Made by a program: the position numbers and the translations under genes. A stretch of 64,000 nucleotides of DNA, taken from Margaritifera margaritifera (lineage: Eukaryota; Mollusca; Bivalvia; Unionida; Margaritiferidae). The stretch covers positions 705,001-769,000 of the forward strand of contig JAQPZY010001579.1 in NCBI GenBank assembly GCA_029931535.1. The letters run 5' to 3'. Of this stretch, positions 47,966 to 59,579 are shown piece by piece (the first letter of the stretch is position 1; the number at the start of each line of letters is the position of its first letter). A model generated the notes under the pieces. It did not search any database, was not told the DNA's origin, and saw only the letters and a program-made list of their open reading frames with translations.

Positions 47966-48220
47966 AAATACAATATAGGAAATGTTGCTTTTCTCAGGAG
48001 AAAATAATGTCACGAAAAACATAATAACATTTATTCCCCGATTTTCTCTTCTTAATTTCAAATAATTCGGAAATTAATGACATTGAGATTTTAACACAGG
48101 AATGTGGATAGGGTTCGAGTAAACCGAATGTTTTCAACTTCCGGAAACGGGATTCTGAACCCCATGTGAAAGTTATGGATAATCATAAGATAAGCCATGG
48201 TCGCAGAGTTGGTAAGCTAC

Positions 48221-48357
48221 TTACCTGTAGCATGTAAAAACTCCTGGAAAAGCTGTTTCCACACAAACTCGATTGGCTTTACTTTGAATGGCTGACATGG
48301 AATCCGTTGGTGTCTCCTCCATGAATAACGGTTGTGCAGCCTCGCTGTTGTCAGGAA
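48221..48357 (-). CDS. luqin-type neuropeptide precursor, second coding exon
   Basis: Minus strand. A good acceptor (CTTGTCTTTCAG, AG at 48359-48358) opens the exon. Its first two bases complete the phase-1 codon left by the exon at 55100-55247. It encodes PDNSEAAQPLF, a spacer, and then VCVETAFPGVFTCYR. The two cysteines separated by exactly ten residues are the conserved C-terminal hallmark of luqin/RYamide-type precursors. TAA at 48223-48221 follows Tyr-Arg, giving a 93-residue precursor, a usual size. The stop overlaps a strong donor-like string (ACAG/GTAAGT), so splicing into a further exon, possibly 3' UTR or an altered tail, is possible; I prefer the stop. The first exon lies 6.7 kb away, beyond element B. 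Confidence 0.85.
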
Positions 48358-48466
48358 CTGAAAGACAAGATATACGCAATCGCCAGGTCAAAGGTCTTCT
48401 GAAATATGATAATTACGCCAACTCATTAGCATAACCAATTTCTATATAATGCATGGGGGATTCTTT

Positions 48467-48469
<3 letters not shown>

Positions 48470-48536
<67 letters not shown>
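48470..48536. repeat. (AT)n microsatellite in the luqin intron
   Basis: Pure AT array. Confidence 0.95.
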
Positions 48537-48539
<3 letters not shown>

Positions 48540-48648
48540 GTAATTAATGTCGTAGGTTGACAACTATATGGTCTCTAACCATCCATTAGAGTTCCAAATA
48601 TACAGAGACTTGACTCGGCTAAAAATTATTACTTCCAGGTCGGTACCT

Positions 48649-49504
48649 TGTTACGGAATCATACCTTTTTACCTTTTTATAATAATTTAATTTACTAATT
48701 TATGATCTCTGTTTTTATTCTGAATAGCGGTTAGCATATATGTATACATACGACTACTGCTCGATCAATAAGTGGTCACATGATCAATTGCGCGGGAAAA
48801 TGAAGTCGACCTAGCTTTGTACTTTTGAAATCAACATTGAAAGGTCACATTCCATACTACAATAACATTATGTTTACTCTTTAAGATTTTTTTAGTACGC
48901 TAGACCTTTGGGTAAATGACGCGTAACCTAGTTCCTGATTGGTTCTTAGAGGGTTGTGTTATTTTGAAATACCATATTATTAAAGACGGAGATAGGGTAT
49001 TCCCTTTTAATTCTGCGCACTTAGTAAAGATATATAGGGAATAATCTTTGGAATTATCATTCTTTACAGTTGCTTGAATGAAGAGAGGTCGTATTGAGAT
49101 TTATTTCAGTTCAGTGTGGAATATATTTATTTAATTAGTAATTCATCTGAATTACTATACAGCTCCGTGGAATTATCGGACATTATTCTAACACTTGTGA
49201 GATTCCAGACTTGCAAGGATTATTTTGGATTTAATCAGAACTTGTCAACATCAGCACAGTACAGGTTATTTTCATTCGGAATACCACATCCGGATTACTC
49301 GGATTAATATCAGGAAGTGAACTTTAAAACATTTTAGGACTTTTAGGATATTATGTACTGTAAGTTATTTTAATTCTTTCACTTTGATTGTTTGTTGAAT
49401 TATTTTAATTCTTTTAATATTTTAGGAAATTAAAGTTTTGCATTTTAATCTTGAAAACTTGTTTGTGTCTTTTATTCTGTTACATTACCCCTAGAGTCGT
49501 AACA
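48649..49504 (+). repeat. 5' LTR of element B
   Basis: Direct repeat of 53468-54323, same length. A 63-codon frame (49116-49307) recurs in the other LTR and is not considered a gene. Confidence 0.93.
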
Positions 49505-49512
49505 GGATAAAT

Positions 49513-49533
49513 TGGGGACTCGTATTACGGGAT
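49513..49533 (+). other. candidate primer-binding region of element B
   Basis: Eight bases after the LTR comes TGGGGACTCG then TATTACGGGAT, positioned and partly similar (AAATTGGG...CGGGAT) to the candidate site in element A. The tRNA is not identified. Confidence 0.3.
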
Positions 49534-49734
49534 TAGAAATTAGAATAATTTCGGGATCCGAATTTAAATTTTTTGAAATTTAGATTTAATTAAATATTTT
49601 CGAAGTTTTAATATTTCAGAGATTTTGATACTTCGGAAAGTTTTCTTTTTGGGATTTCAATTTCATTGTTTGAAATTTTAGTGGTTTTTTGATTTCCAGA
49701 TTAAGAAATAAAGAGAAACTAACAGGCTTTCATA

Positions 49735-49946
49735 ATGACATCTAGAGTAGAGAGTTTCTTAGCTGATCCTACCCAGGAGAAATTTGAGTCCTTAAAGAAG
49801 GACGAAGTACTTGAAATTGCTCAACATTATAGTCTTACTGAAGCGAAGGCTTCCATGTTGAAGTAGGATATTAGAAGTATCTTGATTCAATATTTGGTAC
49901 AATCAGGTATTTTTGAAGAGGGGGTTTCAAGTGTTAAGAAAAAAAT
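49735..49946 (+). pseudogene. Gag N-terminus, element B
   Basis: An ATG at 49735 opens MTSRVESFLADPTQEKFESL, the counterpart of the Gag start in element A. It runs into TAG at 49864-49866. The same frame then continues with IRSILIQYLVQSGIFEEG until a 7-base A run (49939-49945), where homology moves to the next frame. Two inactivating changes therefore lie in the first 70 codons. Confidence 0.8.
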
Positions 49947-52279
49947 CTCCGTATGGTTTGGGAAAGAAATTACATATAGCTAAGGACATAGAGATTGAAA
50001 AGATCAAACTTCAATGGGAACAGATGCAGATGCAGGAAAGAAGGGAAGATAAGGAAAGGGAAATACAAAGGGAGGAAAAGGAAAAGATTAGGGAAAGGGA
50101 GGAAAAGGAAAAGATTAGGGAAAGGGAAGAAAGAAGGGAAGATAAATTAAGAGATAGGGAGGATAAAGTAAGAGATAATGAGATACAACGGGGAATAGAG
50201 AAGGAAGTAAGAGAAAATGAGGAAAGAGAGAGAGACAAAGTTAGAGAATTTCAGAATCAAAATTCTGATAGAGAATTTAGACTAAGGGAATTAGAATTGA
50301 CCAGCAAAGGGTATTCTCATGACAATCAGGGTTCATACTTTGATTTGGCCAAACATTTGAGACAGGTTCCCCCTTTTAGAGAAAAGGAGATAGACAAATA
50401 TTTTCTCAGTTTTGAGAAAATTGCCGAGAATCTGGAATGGCCAAAAGAGAAGTGGACCTCATTATTGCAGAGTGTGTTAACTGGCAAAGCTAGTGATGTT
50501 TATACTGCACTCTCATCTGAACAATCTGCTGATTATGAAGTGGTCAAAGAATACATTTTAAGAGCTTATGAGTTGGTACCTGAAACTCATCGTCAAAACT
50601 TTAGAGAATGTAAAAAGGAAACAAATCAAACTCATGTAGAATTTGCTTGGGAAAAGAAACGTTTGTTTACAAGATGGTGTACATCTAAGAAGGCTGAAGG
50701 CAATTATGATAATCTTGAACAACTGGTATTGATTGAAGATTTCAAGAATTGTGTCAGTGATAATATTAAGATGTATCTTAATGAGAAAGGAGTTGAGACT
50801 ATAGAAAAGGCAGCCATCACAGCTGATGAATATTCTTCAATACACAAGGTTCCATTGATAACTAAAACTTTTCCTCGACAATCTTACGTTAAGAAATTAT
50901 TTCAAACTCGTTCAGGAAACTTCAGACCTCAGGGTGATGTGATTGTAAAGAATCAAAATTCTGATAGGGAATATCAGAAAACCTTATCTATGCCCACGTG
51001 TTCATATTGTAAGATGAAGGGACACGTTATTTCTGATTGCTTAAAGTTGCAATTTAGGCCTCAAAATTATAATAGAGCAGTTCCAAATGCTCTAGTTATT
51101 AAGAGGTCAAGGTCAGGGTCATTTATCAATGATGATGATATTTGTTTGGAGGCTAGCTTACCTCAGTCTGATTTTATAATGAAGAATTACGAACCATTCA
51201 TGTCGAAGGGTTCTGTGTCACTTGGTGGTGACTTGGATAAGGCTACTCCTATTAAGATATTAAGAGATACAGGAGCTTCTCAGAGTCTATTGTTAGATAG
51301 TACTTTGCCGTTTTCTGAGAAGTCTTCTACTAGTGAAAGTATATTAATACAGGGGGTAGATTGTGGATATGTTAATGTCCCTCTTCATTGTGTTAATTTG
51401 TCATCAGACTCAGTTTCGGGACCTGTGACCATAGGAGCAGTGGCTTCTTTGCCTATTAAGGGCATTCATTTATTACTAGGTAATGACCTAGCTAAAGATA
51501 AGGTCGTGGTTAATCCACTTGTAACTAACAAGCTTAGTATGGATCAAAGAGTTGATCATATTGAAGTAGAAATCCCTGGTTTAAATCCAGCTTGTGAAGT
51601 TACTAGAGCTATGGCAAAGTATGCTCTTGAGAATATTGTTGTTGAACAGGATGTATTTCCTTTAGCGGACACCTTTGTGGGTCAGGCTTTTCATGAGGTC
51701 ACTTCTGCTCCTCAATCTAGTATTGATAGTGATACTCTTTCAACTACTATGTCTCATAAAAATAGTCAGGGTGTAATAAGACAAGCACTAGATGTCTTAC
51801 AACAGGGAGATTCGGATATCTCCTGTTTGTTTCAGGGGGCTATGACTGAAACTGAAGCCACACAAGAAGGTACTTGTTACTTCTTGACGAGTGAAGTCCT
51901 TGAACGGAAACAGAGATTGCTTAGGGTAATTGCTGGTGATGAGTGGTCAGTTGGTAAAATAGTAGTTCCTAGATACTATCGTCAGGAATTACTTAGTGTA
52001 ATCCATGAAACGTCGTTGTCTGGTCATTTAGGAATAAATGAGACGATGTTAGACAACCAATTCTTGTCGGCGAAGTGTGCGTCTACCAGTTTTATAAAAG
52101 CTATTCCTTTGTGGAATATTAGAACTGAGACCATGGTGAGAGTTTTGGTCGGGTTCTTCACACTGTTTGGTCTTCTGAAGCTGATACTATATCAGAATTT
52201 AGAACAAATTATTGTAACATATTGTTATGAGATGGTATATAATTGGGAATTGTTGTGGAACAGGAAGAGAGTTGGTTGA
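49947..52279 (+). pseudogene. Gag-protease with fused integrase debris, element B
   Basis: The long frame after the A7 frameshift (open from 49913). In order: an unusually long Glu/Arg/Lys/Asp coiled coil (about 50030-50260, with repeated EREEKEKIR units); the SCAN-like capsid region (LEQLVLIEDFKN near 50720); the CCHC knuckle from 50999 (CSYCKMKGHVISDC); protease DTGA at 51266-51277; and the integrase zinc start with GHLG, which keeps the His lost in A. A deletion of about 0.2 kb then joins this directly to integrase core sequence (CASTSFIKAIPLWNI). That removes the CXXC half and the first catalytic Asp. The second Asp block is garbled before the stop. Gag and protease domains look intact after the frameshift. 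Confidence 0.85.
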
Positions 52280-53330
52280 AGGTCTCCAATTATTGTTGTT
52301 TGCTGCGAGGGGTCAGTGTATGAGGTTTTTTTTAGTCAGATAATAGAGTATTAGTTTTGCTACCTATACCCCAAAAATCCTCTTTATGTTAAGTATTTTG
52401 GTCCTTATACTACTGACAAAAGGTTAGGGAATTTAAATTATTATTAATACTTCTGGGAGGAGAAAGCAGAAACAACTTTGTCAAAATGTTAGAATGTTAG
52501 AACAATATGTAGAGAGAGATAGCCATATAAATTATCGATTACTTTAGTAGTACTTGTCTCACACATTGAAGATTTGAATGAAGATGAGAAATCTGAAGAG
52601 ATGATTTGAAGTCACTACACTTCGCACATACTGCCGCCTGAGATTTACGAACTGAAATAGTTGATGGAAGAAAATGGATGTTTATTTACAGACATTCTAC
52701 ACGAACCAATAAAATTTTCCAGATGCCACCTCTCAAACAAGACTCGGAATTTATTGGAAAATGACTTGAACCAAATAAAAGTGACTGGAGTTTACCATGT
52801 TTCAGTGCAGAAACAAAATAACACTTTCCGTACATGTATAGAGTATAGAAAGTAAATAGAGTCACCGGGACATATTCATTTCCAGTTTCTAGACAGGATT
52901 GGAAATGACTAATTCGTCGCAAGATATTGACCTATTGAAAAGGTTCTACCAAATTTCACTTACGGAGAGAAAGAAAAATTTGCATTCACGACTCCAGAAC
53001 TTTACCAATACAAAGTCGTATCATTTGGGATGAAGGTTCCCCAAGTTTCCAACGTCTGATGAATATAATAACATCCAAATAGAAATTGCGATGCATACAT
53101 CGATGATGTCATCATCTGCAACGACATGTGGCAAGATCGAACCATTCTTCAAGAGATTCAGCGAACCGAACCTGATCATCAATATTAAAGTGACTTTTAT
53201 CGTGCCTGTGTTACCTTCTTAGGGCATGATTGTGAGACATGGACAAATAAAATCAATAGAAGCTAAGGTTACGGCTATTTCTTAGTAAAATTTAATCGAT
53301 GATGTATTTTCACGTGTATAATACCATCGT
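52280..53330 (+). pseudogene. Integrase tail and RT debris, element B
   Basis: Fragments only: a GPY/F-type trace (FGPYTT) near 52400, RT start NTFRTCIEYRK near 52820-52855, LYQYKVVSFGMK near 53000-53035, and CDAYIDDVIIC with the catalytic motif at 53096-53107, all in different frames. From about 53285 the sequence jumps to VFSRV, corresponding to the extreme C-terminus of RNase H, so roughly 0.5-0.6 kb of RT thumb and RNase H is deleted. Confidence 0.8.
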
Positions 53331-53458
53331 TACACTGTTTTGTATACATGACTGTATCATGTATTCATTTATTTTTTTTTTATTTAATCACTTGTATGTT
53401 GGAAGTACATATTAAAAAATAAGTTTTTATTGCATAAATCCTTATTTTTTCCTTTGAT

Positions 53459-53467
53459 GGGGGAGGG
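53459..53467 (+). other. polypurine tract, element B
   Basis: GGGGGAGGG directly abuts the 3' LTR. Confidence 0.75.
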
Positions 53468-54323
53468 TGTTACGGAATCATACCTTTTACCTTTTTATAA
53501 TAATTTAATTTACTAATTTATGATCTCTGTTTTTATTCTGAATAGCGGTTAGCATATATGTATACATACGACTACTGCTCGATCAATAAGTGGTCACATG
53601 ATCAATTGCGCGGGAAAATGAAGTCGACCTAGCTTTGTACTTTTGAAATCAACATTGAAAGGTCACATTCCATACTACAATAACATTATGTTTACTCTTT
53701 AAGATTTTTTTAGTACGCTAGACCTTTGGGTAAATGACGCGTAACCTAGTTCCTGATTGGTTCTTAGAGGGTTGTGTTATTTTGAAATACCATATTATTA
53801 AAAGACGGAGAAAGGGTATTCCCTTTTAATTCTGCGCACTTAGTAAAGATATATAGGGAATAATCTTGGGAATTATCATTCTTTACAGTTGCTTGAATGA
53901 AGAGAGGTCGTATTGAGATTTATTTCAGTTCAGTGTGGAATATATTTATTTAATTAGTAATTCATCTGAATTACTATATAGCTCCTTGGAATTATCGGAC
54001 ATTATTCTAAAACTTGTGAGATTCCAGACTTGCAAGGATTATTTTGGATTTAATCAGAACTTGTCAACATCAGCACAGTACAGGTTATTTTCATTCGGAA
54101 TACCACATCCGGATTACTCGGATTAACATCAGGAAGTGAACTTTAAAACAATTTAGGACTTTTAGGATATTCTACACTGTAAGTTATTTTAATTCTTTCA
54201 CTTTGATTGTTTGTTGAATTATTTTAATTCTTTTAATATTTTAGGAAATTAAAGTTTTACATTTTAATCTTGAAAGCTTGTTTGTGTCTTTTATTCTGTT
54301 ACATTACCCCTAGAGTCGTAACA
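53468..54323 (+). repeat. 3' LTR of element B
   Basis: Near-identical partner of 48649-49504, followed by ACCT (54324-54327), the second target-site copy. Confidence 0.93.
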
Positions 54324-54956
54324 ACCTACAAATGTAGTCCCTAACTATTTTAAAACTATTTTGTCATCGTTGTTTCAGTGGTAATCCATGACATTCTTGC
54401 TACTAATTTCAAGGTAATTGTTTATTCCTTGAACATTGAGGCGACATTCTCTGTGTATATTTTTACTAAAGTGCACAGTAAGTAATCAGGCACTGATGCT
54501 GCCCCGGAAGTGAGCTCTGTAACCTATATCACGTTGCTTTATTTAAATTTTGGCCTCTTCGAGAAATGCCGGATAGCCTATGACAACAACTTCACTGTAC
54601 GTTCTTCACAGAAGATATTTTTTATTAACATATGATTCATTTGGATTTGAACACACTGGAATGTTCACTACCGAGAAAAATTACAGTGTGTGTGTGTGTG
54701 TGTGAGCGTGTATAGCTACTTTGAACATATAACCCATGATATATACTGTGGAACTTCTATTATGTATCCCCTGAACACTCCGGTCTGACGAATGAATTTT
54801 TTTGCTGTACCATCAGCACGTGTATGTAAATCGGAACAAAATTAATTAAACTGTCGTAACCAACTTCAGTGAGTCGGGCACATTGTATTCCCGCTTCGTT
54901 TTAATCAGGTGTAAATATTTGATCCTTATGATGGCTATATAACATATATTTCATTG

Positions 54957-54957
54957 T

Positions 54958-55006
<49 letters not shown>
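54957..55006. repeat. (CA)n microsatellite in the luqin intron
   Basis: Pure CA array about 95 bp from the luqin donor site. Confidence 0.95.
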
Positions 55007-55099
55007 AATTGAAAACCTACTTAACCAAGACAAAGACACATGATACAGATATATATAGATGTAACACTATTGATATAGATAATGATGTAGATACATTAC

Positions 55100-55247
55100 G
55101 TGTTTGCATTGCTGTCATAAACTCCCCATGGTCATATCTTTTCCCGAATCTCCCCTGTGGCCGCCATTGTGGAGCGCCATCGCCTATCGTTAAAGTAACT
55201 AGGAATATGACTGCAAGGGCTGTAACCAGCTCTGCGGTTTTCATTAT
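55100..55247 (-). CDS. luqin-type neuropeptide precursor, first coding exon
   Basis: Minus strand. The start codon is at 55244-55242, three bases after an acceptor (TTTTGTTTCAG), so a non-coding 5' exon must lie further upstream (above 55250). The exon encodes a secretory signal peptide (MKTAELVTALAVIFLVTLTI, likely cut after Gly-Asp-Gly), then APQWRPQGRF followed by Gly-Lys-Arg. GKR marks cleavage and C-terminal amidation, giving a decapeptide ending RF-amide. WRPQGRF-amide is the signature of luqin/cardioexcitatory peptides of molluscs, which act through a G-protein-coupled luqin/RYamide receptor. YDHGEFMTAMQT follows, and the exon ends at a donor (CAC/GTAATG, phase 1) that joins in frame to 48357. 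No other mature peptide is seen. Confidence 0.92.
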
Positions 55248-55249
55248 CT

Positions 55250-58200
55250 GAAACAAAACATTACAAGCCAGTGAGATCCAAAATCCGTGTCCAATTTCAT
55301 CGAATCCTATTCTTATGGAAAGGACGATTTGGGGGATAAAACAGGTAATCTCTGAAAATTTAGATGTAACTAATAAAGGTCATCGAAAACTTTACAACAC
55401 CCCGATTTTCTCAGATTGTTAAATATAAAATACTGACGATAAAAATTCGTTCCGTTTTTAAAGTAGCTTTGAGATTGTTAGACGCTACAGCGTTTGAGTT
55501 CTGCATGATTCTGGTCTTTGGAAGGCCTTCCCTTCCTATGTATCTATGGAGTCATTACAATTGAAGTACCTTTGGAATTTCTGGTCATTCATGGAAAAGG
55601 CCGTGTGTGCCAATCGGGAGAAATTATAAAGAGGATCCAGGAACCAAGCTGCTATTATTATCGTAACAAGCCACTTATTCTATGATCACGTGTTTAGAGT
55701 CGATATATTCACAATATTTGTATGTGAAAGATTTAGAAGCTGTATCAAACCTTGTAAGTTTGAAAGTGGCGTTTAACAAACTGTATAATCAGGTTTTTTG
55801 GTCCACGGAATATGTAGTTAGCCCGGTGCACAACATTACTGGATTATTAAATATTACCTTTATACAATACGAATTTTCTTGAAATTATGAAATTTCACCA
55901 AAATACCAAAATGTATACATTTCTTATGGTGCATGTTTATTATACTACTATTCCAATGAAAACAAATACTAGCGTGGCGTATCTTTTTATTGTATTTTTT
56001 GAAGATATATTTTCATAAATATCGTAGTTAATGGAACTGTTGTATTGGTTCATCCTGTCTTGGAGCGAGTAATTTTTGCTGTTGTCAGTGTAGATTAAAG
56101 TAAATATATATTGTCTAATCTACATTATGTTATTACAAAACTATACAGTACACATTATTCATGCGTTTCTTCAAACTTTATTGCATTGTTCTCCAATTCA
56201 AGCTGTTTGAATTCCGACTAACAAATATTCGACCTGGTTTTACAATTTGTCGAGTACAAAGCTCATGGGCTTTGTATACATGGTGTTTCCAGACAGTCAG
56301 GTGTCTGCCTTCAAACGGACTACCCTGAGTATTCCATCCATGAATTGGGTTTGCTTGATGCGGGGCTTCCGCCTGAAATGAGTGTTCGATGATGTAGCCA
56401 TATTTCAAAGCCATGCAGTTTACACACTGAACAGATTCAATTATTTCATTGAAAAAATTATCACTGAGATTTCACGCATAACAGTTGAAAATGTATTCCA
56501 TGTAACAACGAGACTATAAAATACACACCCAAGCCAACATCTAGCAATCGCTACACTAGCTAACCTTGTTTATTATAAAAGAGGCGACTTTGTATTGGTC
56601 AGACATCGGCAGTACACAGCAGATGTTGATCTTCGTTGCATAATCCGTTTTGTTTCTCCTCGTTTGTTATTCCACTGCTTTGAAAGCCGAGACGTAAATT
56701 CACCTATTTGGCACTATAGTTTACAGTTGGAAAGATCAAACTGAATTTCAAAGCACCAAAATATTATATTACAAAATGAATTGAATAAAATGCAAACCTT
56801 TTGCACGAGTATATTATTTCCTTAATCGTGATGTGTTTTTGTGGTGAAAATGCTTAGAAAATGATATTACTTTTCTGTAATATCTACCAGTATTTTTGGG
56901 CGATACATAAACGTTTCTGTTCTAACTTCACGACCACTTCCTTGTTAGAACGAAATGTGTTTATATACGGGCTATATCACCGTTTGAAGCAGTTGAAGAC
57001 ATTCTGTTTACTAGGCTCTAATTTTTTTATTCTACCTTAAAATTCTCAAATGTCATAATCCTTAAATTTTTTCTTGAAAAATATCGAGGCAACAAAAATG
57101 TTTACATGCTTTTCATTACACCTTCGTGGTCCAATTGCAAAAATGGTTTTCGAGGATGAATTATTTCATTATCAAAGTAAATGGAGCTAAAGAGATAAAC
57201 ACAGAATAAATAACCTCTTCAAATCAATAAGCTAATCCAAATAGGGGCTTCTGATTGGTTAAATGCAAGGGATGGCATAATAGGAAAAAAAATGGATTCC
57301 AGGTTATTTCACATACACATGTTACTAAAGCGTTTAGTAGAAAGAAAAAAATGAAAAATGAAATAAAACCCTTCTAACAGAAGTCAAAGAATAGAATAAA
57401 AGTTATGTTTTAAGAGACTCCTTTGGAAACAATTTGTGCACACAGAGATGAAATAAACCTTGCAATAGATGATTCATCTACGCCATCTGAAACACCTCGC
57501 TCGTTTTTGTGCAAGAAAATACTTCTCAAGTGGTGCTCTCGCTTTTCTCGAAATGCCACTGATCACACAAGCTGGAACCTGCAAGAATCACGCCTAAATG
57601 CCTGGTCTTGTTTTGTCCTATTTTCCAAGGAATTCAAAAAGTAACGCAGATCAAGCACTCAGATTATTAATGGGTCAACATTTTTCATCTAAATTCAACG
57701 AAATAAATGTGTTCAGTGATACCTCAAAACAAGGCTGACTTTGGTTCAAAAAGTCTGTACAGGTAGTGGCATTGTTTACCAACGTAATCTGAGGAGCAGT
57801 TTGTCGGTTGAAAGTCTGGACGTTTTCTGGATTATTTTACCTTGGTGACCTCCAAAGGCAAGTTTTATATATTAGAATCATTTCTTAATATCATACTCTT
57901 TATGGACCATATATTGCTTTGATGATGATGGTAAGACGCGAGACAAAACCAATTTCTACGCTTTTGCTATCTTATTCCCTGTGGTCGCTCATTTCATCAT
58001 CTCAGCCGTCATGTGGGTGGGTAGTCACAGTGCAAATTTAGAGCGAACAAGGCAATAAGCTTGGATATAGGCAGTAGCAAATTCTTCATTAATATTAGGC
58101 TGAGATGGACTAAATTGTGTGTCTGCTATGGGTAGGGATCCTGAACACTCATTGGCAGGTTAATGCAGGTTCGAATTTACTGCTTTAACATAATGCTGCA

Positions 58201-58388
58201 ATTAATTATTTCTTTAATGGCTATTGGTGATGCGAATATGCTTTATAGGGTGGGTGAATGTGGTATAGCCAAATAGCATGTATAGTACGTAATAAGTGGA
58301 AAATATTACATTATTTACTTAAAAAGCTGTCAGTGGAATGTGTAGGTACAATCTGTTAAGCGGACAAGGTGTTTGTAAGACCTACAAC
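55250..58388. other. luqin upstream region, no further exon recognised
   Basis: The non-coding first exon and promoter of luqin should lie here or beyond. A TATAAAA string at about 56573 points along the plus strand, the wrong way for luqin. Frames 56414-56178 (minus) and 57423-57644 (plus) have no recognised domain. Repeat S copy 2 lies at 57180-57310. Confidence 0.35.
57180..57310 (+). repeat. dispersed repeat S, copy on plus strand
   Basis: Partner of 47835-47965 in inverted orientation; anchors are AACCTCTTCAAAT, TCTGATTGGTT and GGATGG. Confidence 0.55.
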
Positions 58389-58498
58389 AGGCAATATGAT
58401 ATTGGATTTTACACGCAATAGATCACGGCATTGTGATAGAATTAGGCAATATGATATTGGATTTTACACGCAATAGATCACGGCATTGTGATAGAATT
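58389..58498. repeat. 55-bp perfect tandem duplication
   Basis: The unit beginning AGGCAATATGATATTGGATT occurs at 58389 and again at 58444 with no mismatch over 55 bases, so it is very recent or an assembly artefact. Confidence 0.92.
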
Positions 58499-59579
58499 TA
58501 GCGATTGTATTGTAATTATCGTGTTGCAGAAAGACTAAACAAGATGCAACAGGCGTTACATTTTGCATATACATGGGACCTTACGTACACCGCATGTGGC
58601 AAATATCACAATGCCAACGCAATGGAGGCTGCCATATTGGTCTTCTTCCAGTCAATACAGTCCCATGACTGAGAGTCATATTACACGCACATCTGTAATC
58701 CAACGGCTATCAAACTTTCGATATACAGAGTACAGTTGTCGTCAGTACTTTTAATAACGAAGGAAATTCCTAAACATTCGTGAAATACATACTTTCAAAT
58801 GACTTATTTATTTGTTTACATTTCACTTCTTGTCCTCTCTCCTTTCACAGCATGTAGTTAAGTAAATAATAATCCGCAGAACTTTATATCTTCCGGTATT
58901 ATCAGTCCTTCGTTCTTAATACCCGTAAAAAGATAATGAAAAGTACTTACAATTAGCTAAATATCATAAATATACCTTATAGTTATGCACAAATGGGAGA
59001 TATATTGATTTTGTATGAGAACTATTATAGTTGTAGGATGTGTTTACCCTAGTGTGTGAGAAGGCACTTCTCGCAAGGCAAGATTGTGGTTCAGTAGAAG
59101 AAAATTACAAATTATAAGAAAATTACGAACTGATCAGGTAAGATATAAAAGCATTTGCATACTTTAGAGAAAGGTAGTCTATTCAGCTCTGATGGATGTT
59201 ACGATTGTCACTAATCGTGAATGTTGAACTAAGTGCAATAATAACGTAGTCATTGATGGTACATATGATATGTATACATGTAACAAAATATGAGCAGTTG
59301 AATGCTTTAAGAGAAGTGTTTTTCAACAGTGGATTCTCTTTTGTGTCAAAAAGGCCACGTGGAAGGACAGAGTTCACACTTATTTGTATAATTAATTATA
59401 TACATATTAAAGGTGCTTTAGTGACATTTTGGGGTATTTGTAATAAATATGTATTAATATCACAATGATCACACACAATGATCAGTAACAAAATAACGTT
59501 TGGGAAAAGAAATACTAAAATAAAAAAATAAAAAATATGCACAAGACTACGACCAGGGTCATACCGTCTGTGGAATTTC
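58499..59579. other. no recognised gene
   Basis: Overlapping small frames on both strands, for example at 59183-59581, without domain signals. Confidence 0.35.

Larger units (their letters stand above)
48649..54323 (+). mobile_element. LTR retrotransposon B, Gmr1-like, internally deleted
   Basis: A 5,675-bp element with 856-bp LTRs (TGTTA...TAACA) and target duplication ACCT (45-48 bases into the block at 48645-48648, and 54324-54327). It is related to element A: same Gag architecture, same LTR end TAGAGTCGTAACA, 4-bp target duplication. It is a different family or subfamily, since its LTRs do not align with those of A beyond the ends. The interior has a stop and frameshift in early gag, loss of the first part of integrase, rearranged integrase, a shattered RT and a missing RNase H. 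The LTRs differ by only about a dozen substitutions and a few single-base indels. It lies antisense within the luqin intron. Confidence 0.9.
48358..55099 (-). other. luqin coding-region intron, about 6.7 kb
   Basis: Phase-1 intron between the two luqin coding exons (GTAATG...TTTCAG). Element B and its target duplication account for 5.7 kb of it, leaving about 1.06 kb of original intron. The remaining sequence holds an (AT)n array at 48470-48536, a GT run near 54686-54703 and a (CA)n array at 54957-55006. Confidence 0.8.

Noticed and set aside
49116..49307. 63-codon frame, repeated at 53935-54126
   Set aside because: By-product of the two LTRs of element B.
56565..56600. TATAAAAG string as the luqin promoter
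   Set aside because: It points along the plus strand, opposite to luqin, and no transcript start can be placed.
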